A DNA stretch of 64,000 bases from Curtobacterium sp. ER1/6 (GCF_001742745.1 NZ_MJAK01000003.1:186001-250000); one strand, 5' to 3'; shown: positions 50,728 to 59,642, numbered from the stretch's first letter. Numbers and translations are program-made. The notes: a model not told the origin generated them from the letters alone.

Positions 50728-51659
50728 CCCTTGACCGATCCTTCCGTGAGGCCCCCGCGCCAGAAGCGCTGCAGGACGATGATCGCGATCACCAGCGGGA
50801 TGACCGAGACGAGCACGCCGCCGGTGGTGAGCTGGTAGAACTCTGGCAGACGATCGACCTGTGCTCGCCAGTTGTTGAGGCCGAGCGTGATCGGGTACAG
50901 CTTCTGGTCGGCCAGCATGATGAGCGGCAGGAAGAAGTTGTTCCAGATGCCGACGACCTGGAACAGGAACACCGTCACCAGGGCCGGGGTCAACTGCCGG
51001 AGCACGATGGTGTGGAAGATCCGCAGCTCGCCGGCGCCGTCGATGCGGGCCTGTTCGAGGAGCGCCGTGTCGACCGAGGCGGCGGCGTACACCCGGCAGA
51101 GGAACAGCCCGAACGGGGAGACGAGGCTCGGGATGAGCACGCTCCAGTACGTGTCGGTCAGGCCCATCGTCGAGAACAGCAGGAACAGCGGCAGCGCCGT
51201 CGCGGTCCCCGGCACGAGCACGCCGCCGAGGATCGTGCCGAACACGAGCTGGCGCCCCCGGAACTCGTACTTCGCGAGCGCGTAGCCGCCGGCCGCCGCG
51301 AAGTAGGTCGCGAGGACCGCACCGACGCCCGAGTACAGGACGCTGTTGGCGATCCACCGGACGAAGATGCCGCCGTCGTACGAGAAGACCTGCTGGATGT
51401 TGCTGAGCAGGGCGAACTCGCCGCCGAACCAGAACCCGTTCGTGCTGAACAGTGCGCCGGTGGTCTTCGTCGCCGCGATGACGACCCAGTAGAGCGGCAC
51501 GAGGAAGTAGACCGCGACGACGACGAGGATCGCCGTCACGACGATCTGCGAGCGGGGTGAGCGGTCGAGCTTGCGACGCTGGTGCGCCGTGATCGACGTG
51601 GTGTCGACGGGCTCGGCGGCCCGCTTCGTCACCGGCGCCTCGATGGCTTCACTGGTCAT
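50724..51659 (-). CDS. Sugar ABC transporter permease, MalG type
   Basis: A 311-aa permease with six helices and the EAA loop LLEQARIDGAGELRIFHTIVLRQLTPAL. Belongs to CUT1-type oligosaccharide importers. ATGA overlap with the upstream permease and TTGA overlap with lacZ. Confidence 0.93.
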   Translation of the reverse strand: MTSEAIEAPVTKRAAEPVDTTSITAHQRRKLDRSPRSQIVVTAILVVVAVYFLVPLYWVVIAATKTTGALFSTNGFWFGGEFALLSNIQQVFSYDGGIFVRWIANSVLYSGVGAVLATYFAAAGGYALAKYEFRGRQLVFGTILGGVLVPGTATALPLFLLFSTMGLTDTYWSVLIPSLVSPFGLFLCRVYAAASVDTALLEQARIDGAGELRIFHTIVLRQLTPALVTVFLFQVVGIWNNFFLPLIMLADQKLYPITLGLNNWRAQVDRLPEFYQLTTGGVLVSVIPLVIAIIVLQRFWRGGLTEGSVKG

Positions 51660-52744
51660 CGGTCCGTTCCTTCCGTCGTCGCGACGCGACCGGACTGGAG
51701 GCCGTGGTCGGCCTGGGTGGTGACCACCAGTCGGGCGGATGCACGCCCCTGGAGCGCGCGCCGCGCCTCCAGGCCGTCGCGCTTCGCCCGCTTCCGGCGG
51801 TCCCGCTCGTCCTTCGGCGGACGGTTCGTCAGTGCGAGGAACACGAACGACAGGACGAACGCGGCCAGCGCGATGATCACGGCCTGCGCGCTCGCGACCC
51901 CGTACTCGTTGAACGCGAAGGCGTTCGTGTACGCGGCGTAGTTCGGCGTGTACTCGGTGTCGATCGCGGGCGCGACCGTCGACAGGATCTGCGGCTCGGC
52001 GAAGAGCTGCAGCGTACCGATGATCGAGAAGACCGTCGTGAGCACCAGGGCCGGCGCGATGAGCGGGATCTGGATGCGCCACGCGACCTGGAAGGGGCCG
52101 GCGCCGTCCATCTTCGCGGCCTCGTAGACCTCGCCGGGGATCGACTTCAGCTGCGCCACGATGATGAGCATGTTGTAGCCCGTGTAGGTCCACGTGACGA
52201 TGTTCGCGATCGACCACAGCACGCTGTTCGCGCCGAGGAAGTCCGGCTGCAACCCCATCGACTGCAGCAGCGCCACGATCGGCGACAGCCCGGGCACGTA
52301 GAGGAACGACCAGAGGATCGTCGCGATGACGCCCGGGACGCCGTACGGCATGAAGTACACCGCTCGGAAGAACGCCGGCCACCGGGCGCTTGCGGACTCG
52401 AGCAGCAGCGCGAGGATCGTGCACGCGATGATCATGACCGGCACCTGCACGATGCCGAACAGCAGCATCCGGCCGATCGACGCGACGAAGCCGGAGTCCT
52501 GCAGGGCGATCGCGTAGTTGTCGAAGCCGGCGAACCGCCCGGTGACGCCGTCCTCGCCGAACAGGCCCTCGCGGTCGACGGTGGTGAAGCTCTGGAACAG
52601 CGCGCTGATGATCGGGATGACGAAGGTCAGCACGAACAGTGCGAGGAACGGGGCGAGCAGGATCCACGGCGCGCGCTTCTGGGCGCTCGTGGCCTTGGTC
52701 GACGTGCGGAAGCCGGTCGTGCGGTCGCGGGTGGTGGTGCTCAT
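51656..52744 (-). CDS. Sugar ABC transporter permease, MalF type
   Basis: A 362-aa permease with six helices and EAA loop YEAAKMDGAGPFQVAWRIQIPLIAPAL. The C-terminal 50 residues are a charged cytoplasmic extension containing GLEAR, which is encoded by a half REP-like repeat (51764-51779). Overlaps the binding-protein gene upstream by 4 bp. Confidence 0.92.
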   Translation of the reverse strand: MSTTTRDRTTGFRTSTKATSAQKRAPWILLAPFLALFVLTFVIPIISALFQSFTTVDREGLFGEDGVTGRFAGFDNYAIALQDSGFVASIGRMLLFGIVQVPVMIIACTILALLLESASARWPAFFRAVYFMPYGVPGVIATILWSFLYVPGLSPIVALLQSMGLQPDFLGANSVLWSIANIVTWTYTGYNMLIIVAQLKSIPGEVYEAAKMDGAGPFQVAWRIQIPLIAPALVLTTVFSIIGTLQLFAEPQILSTVAPAIDTEYTPNYAAYTNAFAFNEYGVASAQAVIIALAAFVLSFVFLALTNRPPKDERDRRKRAKRDGLEARRALQGRASARLVVTTQADHGLQSGRVATTEGTDR

Positions 52745-54105
52745 CGTGCCGTCCTCACGCTCAGGCCCTTGTCCTTGAAGGACTGGACGATCTCCCGCTG
52801 CGCCAGCTCGACGGCGTCGGTGAGCTTCAGCCCGCCGGTGAGCTTGCGGCGGAACTGGTTCTGCAGGCTCGTGAAGGCCGACTGCGTGACGGGCGACCAC
52901 GACCAGTCGAGGTTCTGCTCCTGCGCCGACGGCACGAAGACGTCCTCGTTGTAGTTCTGCCCGGAGAACCACGCCGACGGCTCCTGGCGGGCCGCGCCGA
53001 TGTAGTCGGCGGCGGGTGACCAGCCGATGCCGCAGTACTTGATCATCGCGTCGACGCCCTCCTTCGAGGTGGTCATCCACGTGATGAACTCGAGCGCCTC
53101 CCGCGGGTGCTTCGCGTTCGCCAGGACCGCGGCCGTCGAGCCGCCGATCGAGCTCGAGCCGTAGCCCGTGTCACCCCAGGTCTGCATCGGCGCGACCTTC
53201 CACTTGCCCTCGCCGCCCTGCACCGACTGGATGAGCGCGTCACCCCAGCTCGCGCTCGTGACGGCGGCGATCTTCCCGCTCGCGGCGGCGGCGTACCAGC
53301 CCGGGGTGTACGCCCCGGCGCTGGTGTCGACGAGCTTCGCGTCGATGACGCCGTCGAAGAACTCGGCGACCATCATCGTCTTGTCGTCGGTCATGTCCAC
53401 GACCCACTCGTCGCCGTCGGTGCGGAACCACCGGGCGCCGGCCTGCTGCACGTACGCGGCGAACGGCGAGGCGTCGGCGACCGGGAAGACCTCGAGGTAG
53501 TTGCCGTTGCCGGTGCTCCGGACCTTGTCCGCCAGGTCGCGCCACTCGTCCCAGGTCGTCGGGGGTTCGCCGCCGGCCTGCTCGAGGACCGCGGTCTGGT
53601 AGTAGAAGCCCATCGGGCCGGTGTCCTGCGGGATGCCGTACACGCCGTCGACGAACTGCACCTGCGACCACGCGGCCTCGTCGTACTTCGACTGCACGTC
53701 CTTCGCCCCGTAGCGCGCGAGGTCGACGAGCCCGTTCGCGAGCATGAACTCCGGGATCTGCCGGAACTCGACCTGGCCGATGTCCGGGCCACCCCCGGCC
53801 GCGAGCGCCGAGTACATCTTCTGGTACCCGCCGGCGTTGCCACCGGGGATCCAGTTCGCGGTGACCTGGATGCGGGGGTTCTTCGCGTTCCACACGTCGC
53901 AGACCTTCTGCAGGTCCTTGAGCCACGCCCAGTAGGTCATCTGGACGGTTCCGCCCCCGGCGGCGGCCGGCACCAGGGGTGCCTTGTTCACGTTGGTGGA
54001 ACCCGGGACGGCGCACCCGGCGAGCAACCCCGCCGCGGCCGTGCCGAGCCCGAGGCCCAGCAGGTTCCTTCTCGTCATCACACGTCGGGATGGTGTCGGC
54101 GTCAT
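52741..54105 (-). CDS. Sugar ABC transporter substrate-binding lipoprotein
   Basis: A 454-aa extracellular solute-binding protein of family 1. The N-terminus carries both a twin-arginine motif (TRRNLLGLGLG) and a lipobox (LLAGC), so it is likely a Tat-exported lipoprotein. Trp-rich positions (MTYWAWLKDL) fit sugar stacking. First gene of an operon that ends in beta-galactosidase, so galactosides such as lactose or plant galactans are the expected cargo. No ATPase is encoded here; a shared MsiK-type ATPase elsewhere is likely. No regulator is adjacent. An alternative start is the internal ATG at residue 10. Confidence 0.9.
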   Translation of the reverse strand: MTPTPSRRVMTRRNLLGLGLGTAAAGLLAGCAVPGSTNVNKAPLVPAAAGGGTVQMTYWAWLKDLQKVCDVWNAKNPRIQVTANWIPGGNAGGYQKMYSALAAGGGPDIGQVEFRQIPEFMLANGLVDLARYGAKDVQSKYDEAAWSQVQFVDGVYGIPQDTGPMGFYYQTAVLEQAGGEPPTTWDEWRDLADKVRSTGNGNYLEVFPVADASPFAAYVQQAGARWFRTDGDEWVVDMTDDKTMMVAEFFDGVIDAKLVDTSAGAYTPGWYAAAASGKIAAVTSASWGDALIQSVQGGEGKWKVAPMQTWGDTGYGSSSIGGSTAAVLANAKHPREALEFITWMTTSKEGVDAMIKYCGIGWSPAADYIGAARQEPSAWFSGQNYNEDVFVPSAQEQNLDWSWSPVTQSAFTSLQNQFRRKLTGGLKLTDAVELAQREIVQSFKDKGLSVRTAR

Positions 54106-54340
54106 CGCCTGCGCTCCGGTTCGTCGTCGGATCGGGTTCCCTGCCAGTAGAGCACGAAACCGAGCGATGCTGTGCATTCACGAAGGTTTCACGGCGGCGC
54201 GTGTCGACGCCCGTGCCTGCGTGTTCGCTCCGACCTCCGAGCGCCACCAGCGCCGGGCGCGCAGCGTGGGTCCCACGCAGAACACCGAAGCCGCGAGCGG
54301 CCCGACAGCGCCGTCGGCGGCACGAACGGGAGGACCGACC

Positions 54341-54676
54341 ATGACCGATCGCGGCAGCAGCACGAACGGACCCCGCATCGACGACGAGCTCGCGCACGAG
54401 GCGCAGAGCATCGTCCAGGGGCACGGCAGCAACGCCCACGTCGAGGAGTTCCGGCAGGCCGAGGCGGTGCCCGACGACACCGACGACGCCGAGACGCTCG
54501 CCGCATCCGGGTACGACGGCGAGGTCGAGGGCTCGTTGCAGGACGACGGGTCCGTCCTCGACGGCGGGTCCGACGCCGTCTTCACGAGCGAGACCGACGC
54601 GGACGACGTCCCGCCGAGCGGGACCGACGCGGCCGACGTCCCGCCGAGCGGGACCGACGCGGACGGGGGCCGCTGA
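54341..54676 (+). CDS. Small acidic protein with C-terminal tandem repeat
   Basis: A 111-aa, strongly acidic, probably disordered protein. Two copies of a 10-aa unit (DxDDVPPSGT, DAADVPPSGT) at the C-terminus are encoded by a near-perfect 30-bp tandem repeat (about 54595-54660). GGGAGG stands 8 nt before the ATG. The stop overlaps the next gene (TGATG), so it is co-translated with the hibernation-factor gene. No family recognised. Confidence 0.6.
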   Translation: MTDRGSSTNGPRIDDELAHEAQSIVQGHGSNAHVEEFRQAEAVPDDTDDAETLAASGYDGEVEGSLQDDGSVLDGGSDAVFTSETDADDVPPSGTDAADVPPSGTDADGGR

Positions 54677-55842
54677 TGGCCCAGACGACCCGCGAGGCCA
54701 GCGCCCTGCACCCCGAGGTCGTCCGGGCGCTGCAGGCCCCGGGCACCTGGACGTGGGCGTACGTCGACGCCTCCGGCAACCGCGAGGACCCCCGCCGCCT
54801 CGCCGCACTCCAGCGCCGGACCGTCTCGGACGCGCTCCGCGAGCAGGGGACGTCCGACCGGGCGGTCCAGGTCGTCGAGGACGAGCTCGCCGAGCAGCCC
54901 GGCGCCCCGGCACCGGTCGCGCGCTACGTCCTCGTCCGCGACGACGAGCTCGTGCTCAGCGAGGTGCTGCCGGGTCACCTGCACGGCCAGGAGTCGGTCG
55001 GCACCGGAGCGGTGCCGGACCTGCTGCCCCTGCTCGCCCACCGTCCGTTCGACCTGCCCTTCCTGGTCGTCACCGTCGGCCGCGAGGGCGGCGGCTTCCG
55101 CAGCTACCGCCTCGGGCACGCCCCGACCGGTGCGGCCGAGGACGAGCAGCGCATCCAGGGCCGGACCGACACGCTGCACAAGGCGAAGTCCGGCGCCGGG
55201 TGGAAGCAGCCGCACTGGCACCAGCACGCCGAGGAGATCTGGAAGCAGACCGCGGGCGAGGTCGCCGCGTCGATCGAGGAGGCCGTCCGCGCGACGTCGC
55301 CGCGACTCGTCGTCGTCGCGGGGGACATCCGGGCCCGGGAACTGCTGCGCGGCGAGCTCTCGACGTCCACCCGCGCGCTCGTCACCGAGGTCGCGGTCGA
55401 CCCCCGCGCCGACGACGCGTCCGAGAAGGCGCTCGTGCAGCACGTCGACCTGGCCCTGGCGCGGATCCTGGCGTCGCACCGGCACGACGTGCAGGACCTG
55501 CTCCGGACGCACGAGGGCCGCGGCGACAACGAGAGCGTCAGCGGGCTCGGCGCGGTGGTGTCGGCGCTGCAGCAGGCGCAGGCGGCCGTGGTCGCGCTCG
55601 ACGCCGGCGCGCTCGGCGACCGCACGCTCCTGGCGCTCGACGCCGCGCCGTGGGTGGCGACCGCGCCCGAGCAGGCCGCTGGGGCGACGGTCCTCGGGCC
55701 GGTGCCCGCCGTGTGCGCACTCGTGCGCGCGGTGGTGCTCACCGACGCCGAGCTCGTCCTGGTGAACGCGGCGTCGCTGCCGAGCGGTGCGCCGGCGTCC
55801 GCGCTCCTGCGCTGGCCGGTCGGCCCCGCCGTCCCCGCCTGA
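54676..55842 (+). CDS. Rv2629-type ribosome hibernation factor (baeRF2 family)
   Basis: A 388-aa protein resembling the bacterial archaeo-eukaryotic release-factor-like family 2 (mycobacterial Rv2629). Family-like stretches are VARYVLVRDDELVLSEVLPG, the basic loop GWKQPHWHQHAEEIWKQTA and RLVVVAGDIRARELLR. Members have been linked to ribosome binding in dormancy or stress. The ATG overlaps the stop of the acidic-protein gene. Ends close to composite element 2. Confidence 0.8.
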   Translation: MAQTTREASALHPEVVRALQAPGTWTWAYVDASGNREDPRRLAALQRRTVSDALREQGTSDRAVQVVEDELAEQPGAPAPVARYVLVRDDELVLSEVLPGHLHGQESVGTGAVPDLLPLLAHRPFDLPFLVVTVGREGGGFRSYRLGHAPTGAAEDEQRIQGRTDTLHKAKSGAGWKQPHWHQHAEEIWKQTAGEVAASIEEAVRATSPRLVVVAGDIRARELLRGELSTSTRALVTEVAVDPRADDASEKALVQHVDLALARILASHRHDVQDLLRTHEGRGDNESVSGLGAVVSALQQAQAAVVALDAGALGDRTLLALDAAPWVATAPEQAAGATVLGPVPAVCALVRAVVLTDAELVLVNAASLPSGAPASALLRWPVGPAVPA

Positions 55843-55892
55843 CCTGCCGCGGGGACCCTCCGCCCGGCGGGCGCCGGCGTGCCCGGCCTCCC

Positions 55893-55991
55893 CGGGCGTA
55901 CCTGGCCAGTTCGGGCGTACCTGGTCGTCCCGAACGACCAGGTACGCCCGTTCCCGCCTTCCACCGCGGCCGTTCTGGGAACGAACGGGCG
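55893..55991. repeat. Composite palindromic element, copy 2
   Basis: Direct repeats CGGGCGTACCTGG at 55893 and 55912 (19-bp spacing), a 17-bp perfect hairpin (55912-55928 with 55934-55950), then a 27-nt tail (55965-55991) matching copy 1 at 25 of 27 positions. It lies between convergent genes. Confidence 0.85.
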
Positions 55992-55995
55992 GGAG

Positions 55996-57201
55996 TCAGT
56001 CGTGGGAGCGGTCGGCGTGCGGGACGATCGGCAGCGCGAGCAGGGGCAGCGCCGCCACGATCGCGAACGACGCCGCGAACCCGAGCACCCCGACGAGGGC
56101 ACCGACGCCCGGTCCGACGGCGCTCGCCGCGAGGAACTGCCCGGTGTTCTGGGTCCCGAGCGCCCGCCCCGACCACGATGGCCCGGCGGCCTCAGCCACC
56201 GAGGTGTACGCCAACCCGTTGTCCGCCACCGTGACGCTCGTCGCGACGACGAGGAACACCGCCGCCGCTCCCCAGTGCGACACGTCGACGAGTGCGAGCA
56301 CGCCCATCACCACCGCCGCGGCGACCGCCACCAGCCGGAGCGGTCCGACGCGGGACCCGGCGCGGTCGCTCCACGCGCCGACCAGGATCCGCCCGACGGC
56401 ACCGACGAACTGCGACGCCCCGACCAGGAGGCCCGCCGCGGGTGTCGACCAGCCGAGGCCGACGAGCCACACGAGTCCGTAGGTCGAGAGCGTGAACTGC
56501 GGGACCACGAGCAGCACGGACACCGCGTGGACCCGCCAGAGGAAGCCGGACGTCCGGTACGGGTTCGCGGCCCGGACGGTGCTCGTGCCCTCGGATCGCG
56601 CTGCTCGCGGGGGATCGGTGATGCCGACGGCGCACAGCACGGTGAGCACGGCGCAGAGCACGAAGGGCAGTACGAGCGCGGTGCGGATGCCGTGCGTCTC
56701 GGTGAGCACCGGGACCGTGACCGCCGCGAGCGTCACCCCGAGCGGCTGCGACATCTGCCGGATGCCCATCGCCAGCCCGCGGCGTTCCTTCGGGAACCAG
56801 CCGACCACGACCCGTCCGCTCGCGGCGTTCGTCGAGGCGCTCGTCATGCCCGCGGCGAGGAAGGCGATCCCGAGCAGCAGCGGGTCGCCGGCGCTCACCC
56901 AGGCCGCCACGACCGCGAGGGTGGTGAGCGCCAGACCGCCCGCGATGACGACGTGCTCGCCGACCCGGTCGGTGACCGCGCCCCAGGCGATGAGCGTCAG
57001 GACGAGGCCGATCGTCGGCGCAGCGGCGAACAGTCCGGCCGATGCGAAGGGCATGCCCCCGGCGAGCAGGTGCGGGATGAGCAGCGCCGGAGCGGAGACG
57101 ACCAGCGTGCCGGCGGCCTGCGCGGCCACCCCGAGGCCGAGCATCGTCCACGCGCGCCGCGGGACGGTCGTCGCGGCGGTAGCAGCGATGGTCGGCGGCA
57201 C
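55996..57201 (-). CDS. MFS transporter
   Basis: A 401-aa major facilitator with 12 predicted helices. The loop 2-3 region reads GAVTDRVGEHVV, and FPKERRGLAMGIRQMSQPLG is typical of metabolite and organic-acid carriers. I chose the GTG at 57201, which sits just after the operator; a start at 57246 would run through the operator. Divergent from a GntR/FCD regulator with a palindrome between them, so expression is probably effector-controlled. The substrate is unknown. Confidence 0.87.
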   Translation of the reverse strand: MPPTIAATAATTVPRRAWTMLGLGVAAQAAGTLVVSAPALLIPHLLAGGMPFASAGLFAAAPTIGLVLTLIAWGAVTDRVGEHVVIAGGLALTTLAVVAAWVSAGDPLLLGIAFLAAGMTSASTNAASGRVVVGWFPKERRGLAMGIRQMSQPLGVTLAAVTVPVLTETHGIRTALVLPFVLCAVLTVLCAVGITDPPRAARSEGTSTVRAANPYRTSGFLWRVHAVSVLLVVPQFTLSTYGLVWLVGLGWSTPAAGLLVGASQFVGAVGRILVGAWSDRAGSRVGPLRLVAVAAAVVMGVLALVDVSHWGAAAVFLVVATSVTVADNGLAYTSVAEAAGPSWSGRALGTQNTGQFLAASAVGPGVGALVGVLGFAASFAIVAALPLLALPIVPHADRSHD

Positions 57202-57221
57202 GGGTCCCGTCCTGGGTGCGG

Positions 57222-57246
57222 TTGGTGTACCACGACGGTATACCAA
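57222..57246. promoter_or_regulatory. GntR-type operator between MFS and gntR genes
   Basis: TTGGTGTACC-ACGAC-GGTATACCAA: 10-bp arms with one mismatch. The GTATACC core is common for FadR-type GntR proteins. Confidence 0.75.
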
Positions 57247-57263
57247 CCGTCACGCGGCCGCAC

Positions 57264-57269
57264 TATGCT
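57264..57269 (+). promoter_or_regulatory. -10 box of the gntR gene
   Basis: TATGCT, 8 nt before the GTG at 57278; probably leaderless or nearly so. Confidence 0.55.
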
Positions 57270-57277
57270 GGTCCGCC

Positions 57278-58018
57278 GTGACCGAGACGACCGAGAACGC
57301 CGTGCCCGTGTCGCAGACGAGCCAGCTCTACGACAACCTGCGCGAGGCGATCCTGACCCTCGACATCGCGCCCGGCGAGCGGATCTCCGAGCGCGGCCTC
57401 GAGGGTCGCTTCCACGCGTCGCGCACGCCCGTCCGGGCAGCGCTGTCGCGCCTCGAGCGCGAGGGGCTCATCCTGCACGAGGGGCGCTCGTGGACGGTCA
57501 CGCCGATCGACCTCGACGAGATCGCGTCGCTCGCGGAGCTCCGCGGCGTGCTCGAGCCCGCCGCGGCACGGCTCGCCGTCCAGCGCGCGTCCGCCGAGCA
57601 GCTCGACGAGGTCCGGGCGCACCTCGACGGTCTGCGGGGGAGCCCCGACCGCGAGACGGGCATCCGGATGGGGTCGACGTTCCACCTCGACCTGGCCGCG
57701 CTCGGCGGGAACCGGTTCGTCACCGATGCCATCGCCGACGCCCTGACCCGCCTCGAGCGCACCCGGTGGATCGAGGTGCGCACCGCTGCGGCCCGCGAGG
57801 CCGCGTGGGAGGAGCACAGCGCCGTCCTCGACGCCGTCCGCGCCGGCGACGCCGACCGGGCCGCTGAACTGCTCGCGGCGCACGTCGCGGGCACGAACGA
57901 CCGCCTGCTCGCGTGGATCGGGCAGGAGCGCCGACGCCTCCGTGGGGCGGGCATGGCGATCGTCGGGAGCACCGGACTGTTCGCCGAGGCGGAGCAGGCC
58001 GGACCCGTCGGACGCTGA
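57278..58018 (+). CDS. GntR family regulator, FadR/FCD subfamily
   Basis: A 246-aa regulator with a winged HTH (LYDNLREAILTLDIAPGERISERGLEGRF, then SRTPVRAALSRLEREGLI) and a C-terminal FCD helical domain. FHLDLAALGGN and EEHSAVLDAVRAGDADRAAELLAAHV carry the usual metal/ligand positions. It faces the MFS transporter gene across a 25-bp operator and likely represses it until the transported compound or a metabolite binds. Confidence 0.9.
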   Translation: MTETTENAVPVSQTSQLYDNLREAILTLDIAPGERISERGLEGRFHASRTPVRAALSRLEREGLILHEGRSWTVTPIDLDEIASLAELRGVLEPAAARLAVQRASAEQLDEVRAHLDGLRGSPDRETGIRMGSTFHLDLAALGGNRFVTDAIADALTRLERTRWIEVRTAAAREAAWEEHSAVLDAVRAGDADRAAELLAAHVAGTNDRLLAWIGQERRRLRGAGMAIVGSTGLFAEAEQAGPVGR

Positions 58019-58028
58019 CCGCTCCGCC

Positions 58029-58056
58029 TGACCGCTCGCTGACCGCTCGCTGACCG
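58029..58056. repeat. Short tandem repeat
   Basis: About 2.5 copies of TGACCGCTCGC just after the gntR stop. Confidence 0.7.
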
Positions 58057-58094
58057 CCACAGGCCGAAGGCGGCCGGCGCCCACTCCCGCGGGA

Positions 58095-58250
58095 TCAGCC
58101 CCTCGTCGTCGGTTCCTCGGACCCGTCGATGTCCTGGGCGGCGTCGACCGCCCCGTGCCGGGTGTGGTCGAGGAGTGCGTCGCGCACCTCGGCCTCGTCG
58201 GTGGTGAGTCGGATGGCGTGCTTGCTGCCGGACCGCGTCGACTGGGACAT
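58095..58250 (-). CDS. Small hypothetical protein (51 aa)
   Basis: A 51-codon ORF starting MSQSTRSGSKHAIRLTTDEA and ending SEEPTTRG. It has a near-ideal ribosome site (AGGAGG, 7 nt before the ATG), which is the main reason to believe it. Codon use is normal for the window. It is hydrophilic and charged, with no membrane helix or known motif. It has its own 205-bp upstream region, shared with the divergent LacI gene. Confidence 0.55.
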   Translation of the reverse strand: MSQSTRSGSKHAIRLTTDEAEVRDALLDHTRHGAVDAAQDIDGSEEPTTRG

Positions 58251-58455
58251 CGTGTTCCTCCTGTGTGCGTGGGCATCGGGTGGTGATGCGCTTCCTCACG
58301 GGACGTTCTGAGGTCGCCCCAGTGTGCGCCCGCCCGCCCGGCGCGCGCAAGCACCTCCGCCGACCTGTGGAGCGACCGGTCCCGGGGCCGTGCCTAGGAT
58401 GGTCCGGCCGCGCACGGGTGTGGCGGCCGGACGGACGTCGGAGGGGAGGCGCGGC

Positions 58456-59559
58456 ATGAGCGGGCAGCGCACCGCACCGCCCACGGTCTACGACGTCGCC
58501 TCCGAGGCCGGCGTCTCGATCGCCACCGTCTCCCGCGTGCTCCGCACGCCGGACGCCGTCCGCGAGGGCACCCGCGACCGCGTCCAGGCGGCGATCCGGA
58601 CCCTCGGCTACGTGCCGTCCGGCAACGCCAGGGCCCTCGCCGGCAAGCGCACCGGCGTGGTCGGACTCCTGCTGCCCGGGTTCGACGTCGTGCCGGACGA
58701 GCGGCCCGACCTCGTGACCGACGGCGGCGTCCGCGTGGTCGACGACCGCCGGCACGTCACCCAGCCGTTCTCGTCGAACCTGTACTTCGACGAGGTCCTC
58801 CGCGGCGCGGAGACCGAGGCGTGGCAGCGCGGCCTCGCGCTCATGGTCGCCGCCGGTCGAGGGTCCTCACGCGACGTCATCGTGAACGACGTCGCCGGTC
58901 GGGTGGACGGCCTCGCGGTGCTCGCGCAGACCGTGCCCGACGACCTGCTCGAGCACGTGGCCCGGCGCATCCCGGTCGTGGTCCTCGCCGACGACCGGCG
59001 CTCGCACGGGTTCGACTCCGTGAGCGTGGACAACGCCGCCGGCATGCGGACCCTCGCGTCGCACGTGATCGGGCGGCTCGGCATCCGGTCGCTGGCGTAC
59101 GTCGCGGGGCCGATCGACTCCCCGGACGACATCGAGCGCTCGGCGGGGTTCCGTCGGGCGCTGGCGGACCACGAGGTGCCCTCGTCCGCGGTCCGGACCG
59201 TGCACGGCGACTTCGGTCGGGTCCGCGCACGCGAGCTCGCCGCGGCGCTCTTCGACGGACCCGAGCTCCCGCGCGCCGTGATCTGCTCGAACGACCAGTC
59301 AGCGCTCGGCGTGCTCGACGCCGCCGGTGCCCGCGGGCTCCGCGTCCCGGAGGACGTCGTCGTCACCGGCTTCGACGGCATCGACGCGGGGCGGTTCTCG
59401 GCGCCGCCGCTGACCACCGTGCACCAGCCGATGGGGGAGCTCGGGCGCGCGGCGGTCCGGGCGATCGTCGACCGCTTCGAGCGCCCGGAGGGAGCGCCGC
59501 GTGCCGTGCGGCTGCCGGTCGAGGTGCTGCTGCGGGAGAGCTGCCCGCCGGCGCTCTGA
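58456..59559 (+). CDS. LacI family repressor of the oligosaccharide/peptide ABC operon
   Basis: A 367-aa LacI/GalR protein with HTH TVYDVASEAGVSIATVSRVL and hinge YVPSGNARALAGKRT. The effector domain contains a roughly 30-aa insertion near residues 75-105 (VVPDERPDLVTDGG...) compared with typical members. Immediately downstream an ABC operon starts behind a LacI-type palindrome (59643-59658), so it probably controls that operon. The ATG follows GGGGAGG. A -10-like TAGGAT is at 58394-58399, giving a leader of about 55 nt. Confidence 0.9.
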   Translation: MSGQRTAPPTVYDVASEAGVSIATVSRVLRTPDAVREGTRDRVQAAIRTLGYVPSGNARALAGKRTGVVGLLLPGFDVVPDERPDLVTDGGVRVVDDRRHVTQPFSSNLYFDEVLRGAETEAWQRGLALMVAAGRGSSRDVIVNDVAGRVDGLAVLAQTVPDDLLEHVARRIPVVVLADDRRSHGFDSVSVDNAAGMRTLASHVIGRLGIRSLAYVAGPIDSPDDIERSAGFRRALADHEVPSSAVRTVHGDFGRVRARELAAALFDGPELPRAVICSNDQSALGVLDAAGARGLRVPEDVVVTGFDGIDAGRFSAPPLTTVHQPMGELGRAAVRAIVDRFERPEGAPRAVRLPVEVLLRESCPPAL

Positions 59560-59642
59560 CGGCGGTGCGCAGCTCGTCCGCCGGTCGCCGACAGGCCGAC
59601 CACCCGCCGCCTCGGAACGGGCACCGCATGTTGCGCGCTGCG

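Noticed and set aside
47713-51357. A 1214-aa frame extending the beta-galactosidase upstream
   Set aside because: The extra 210 codons are antisense-like shadow of the permease gene; homology of LacZ begins after the TTG at 50727.
58019-58094. CRISPR or VNTR array after gntR
   Set aside because: Only about 2.5 copies of an 11-bp unit; a minor tandem slip with no array structure.
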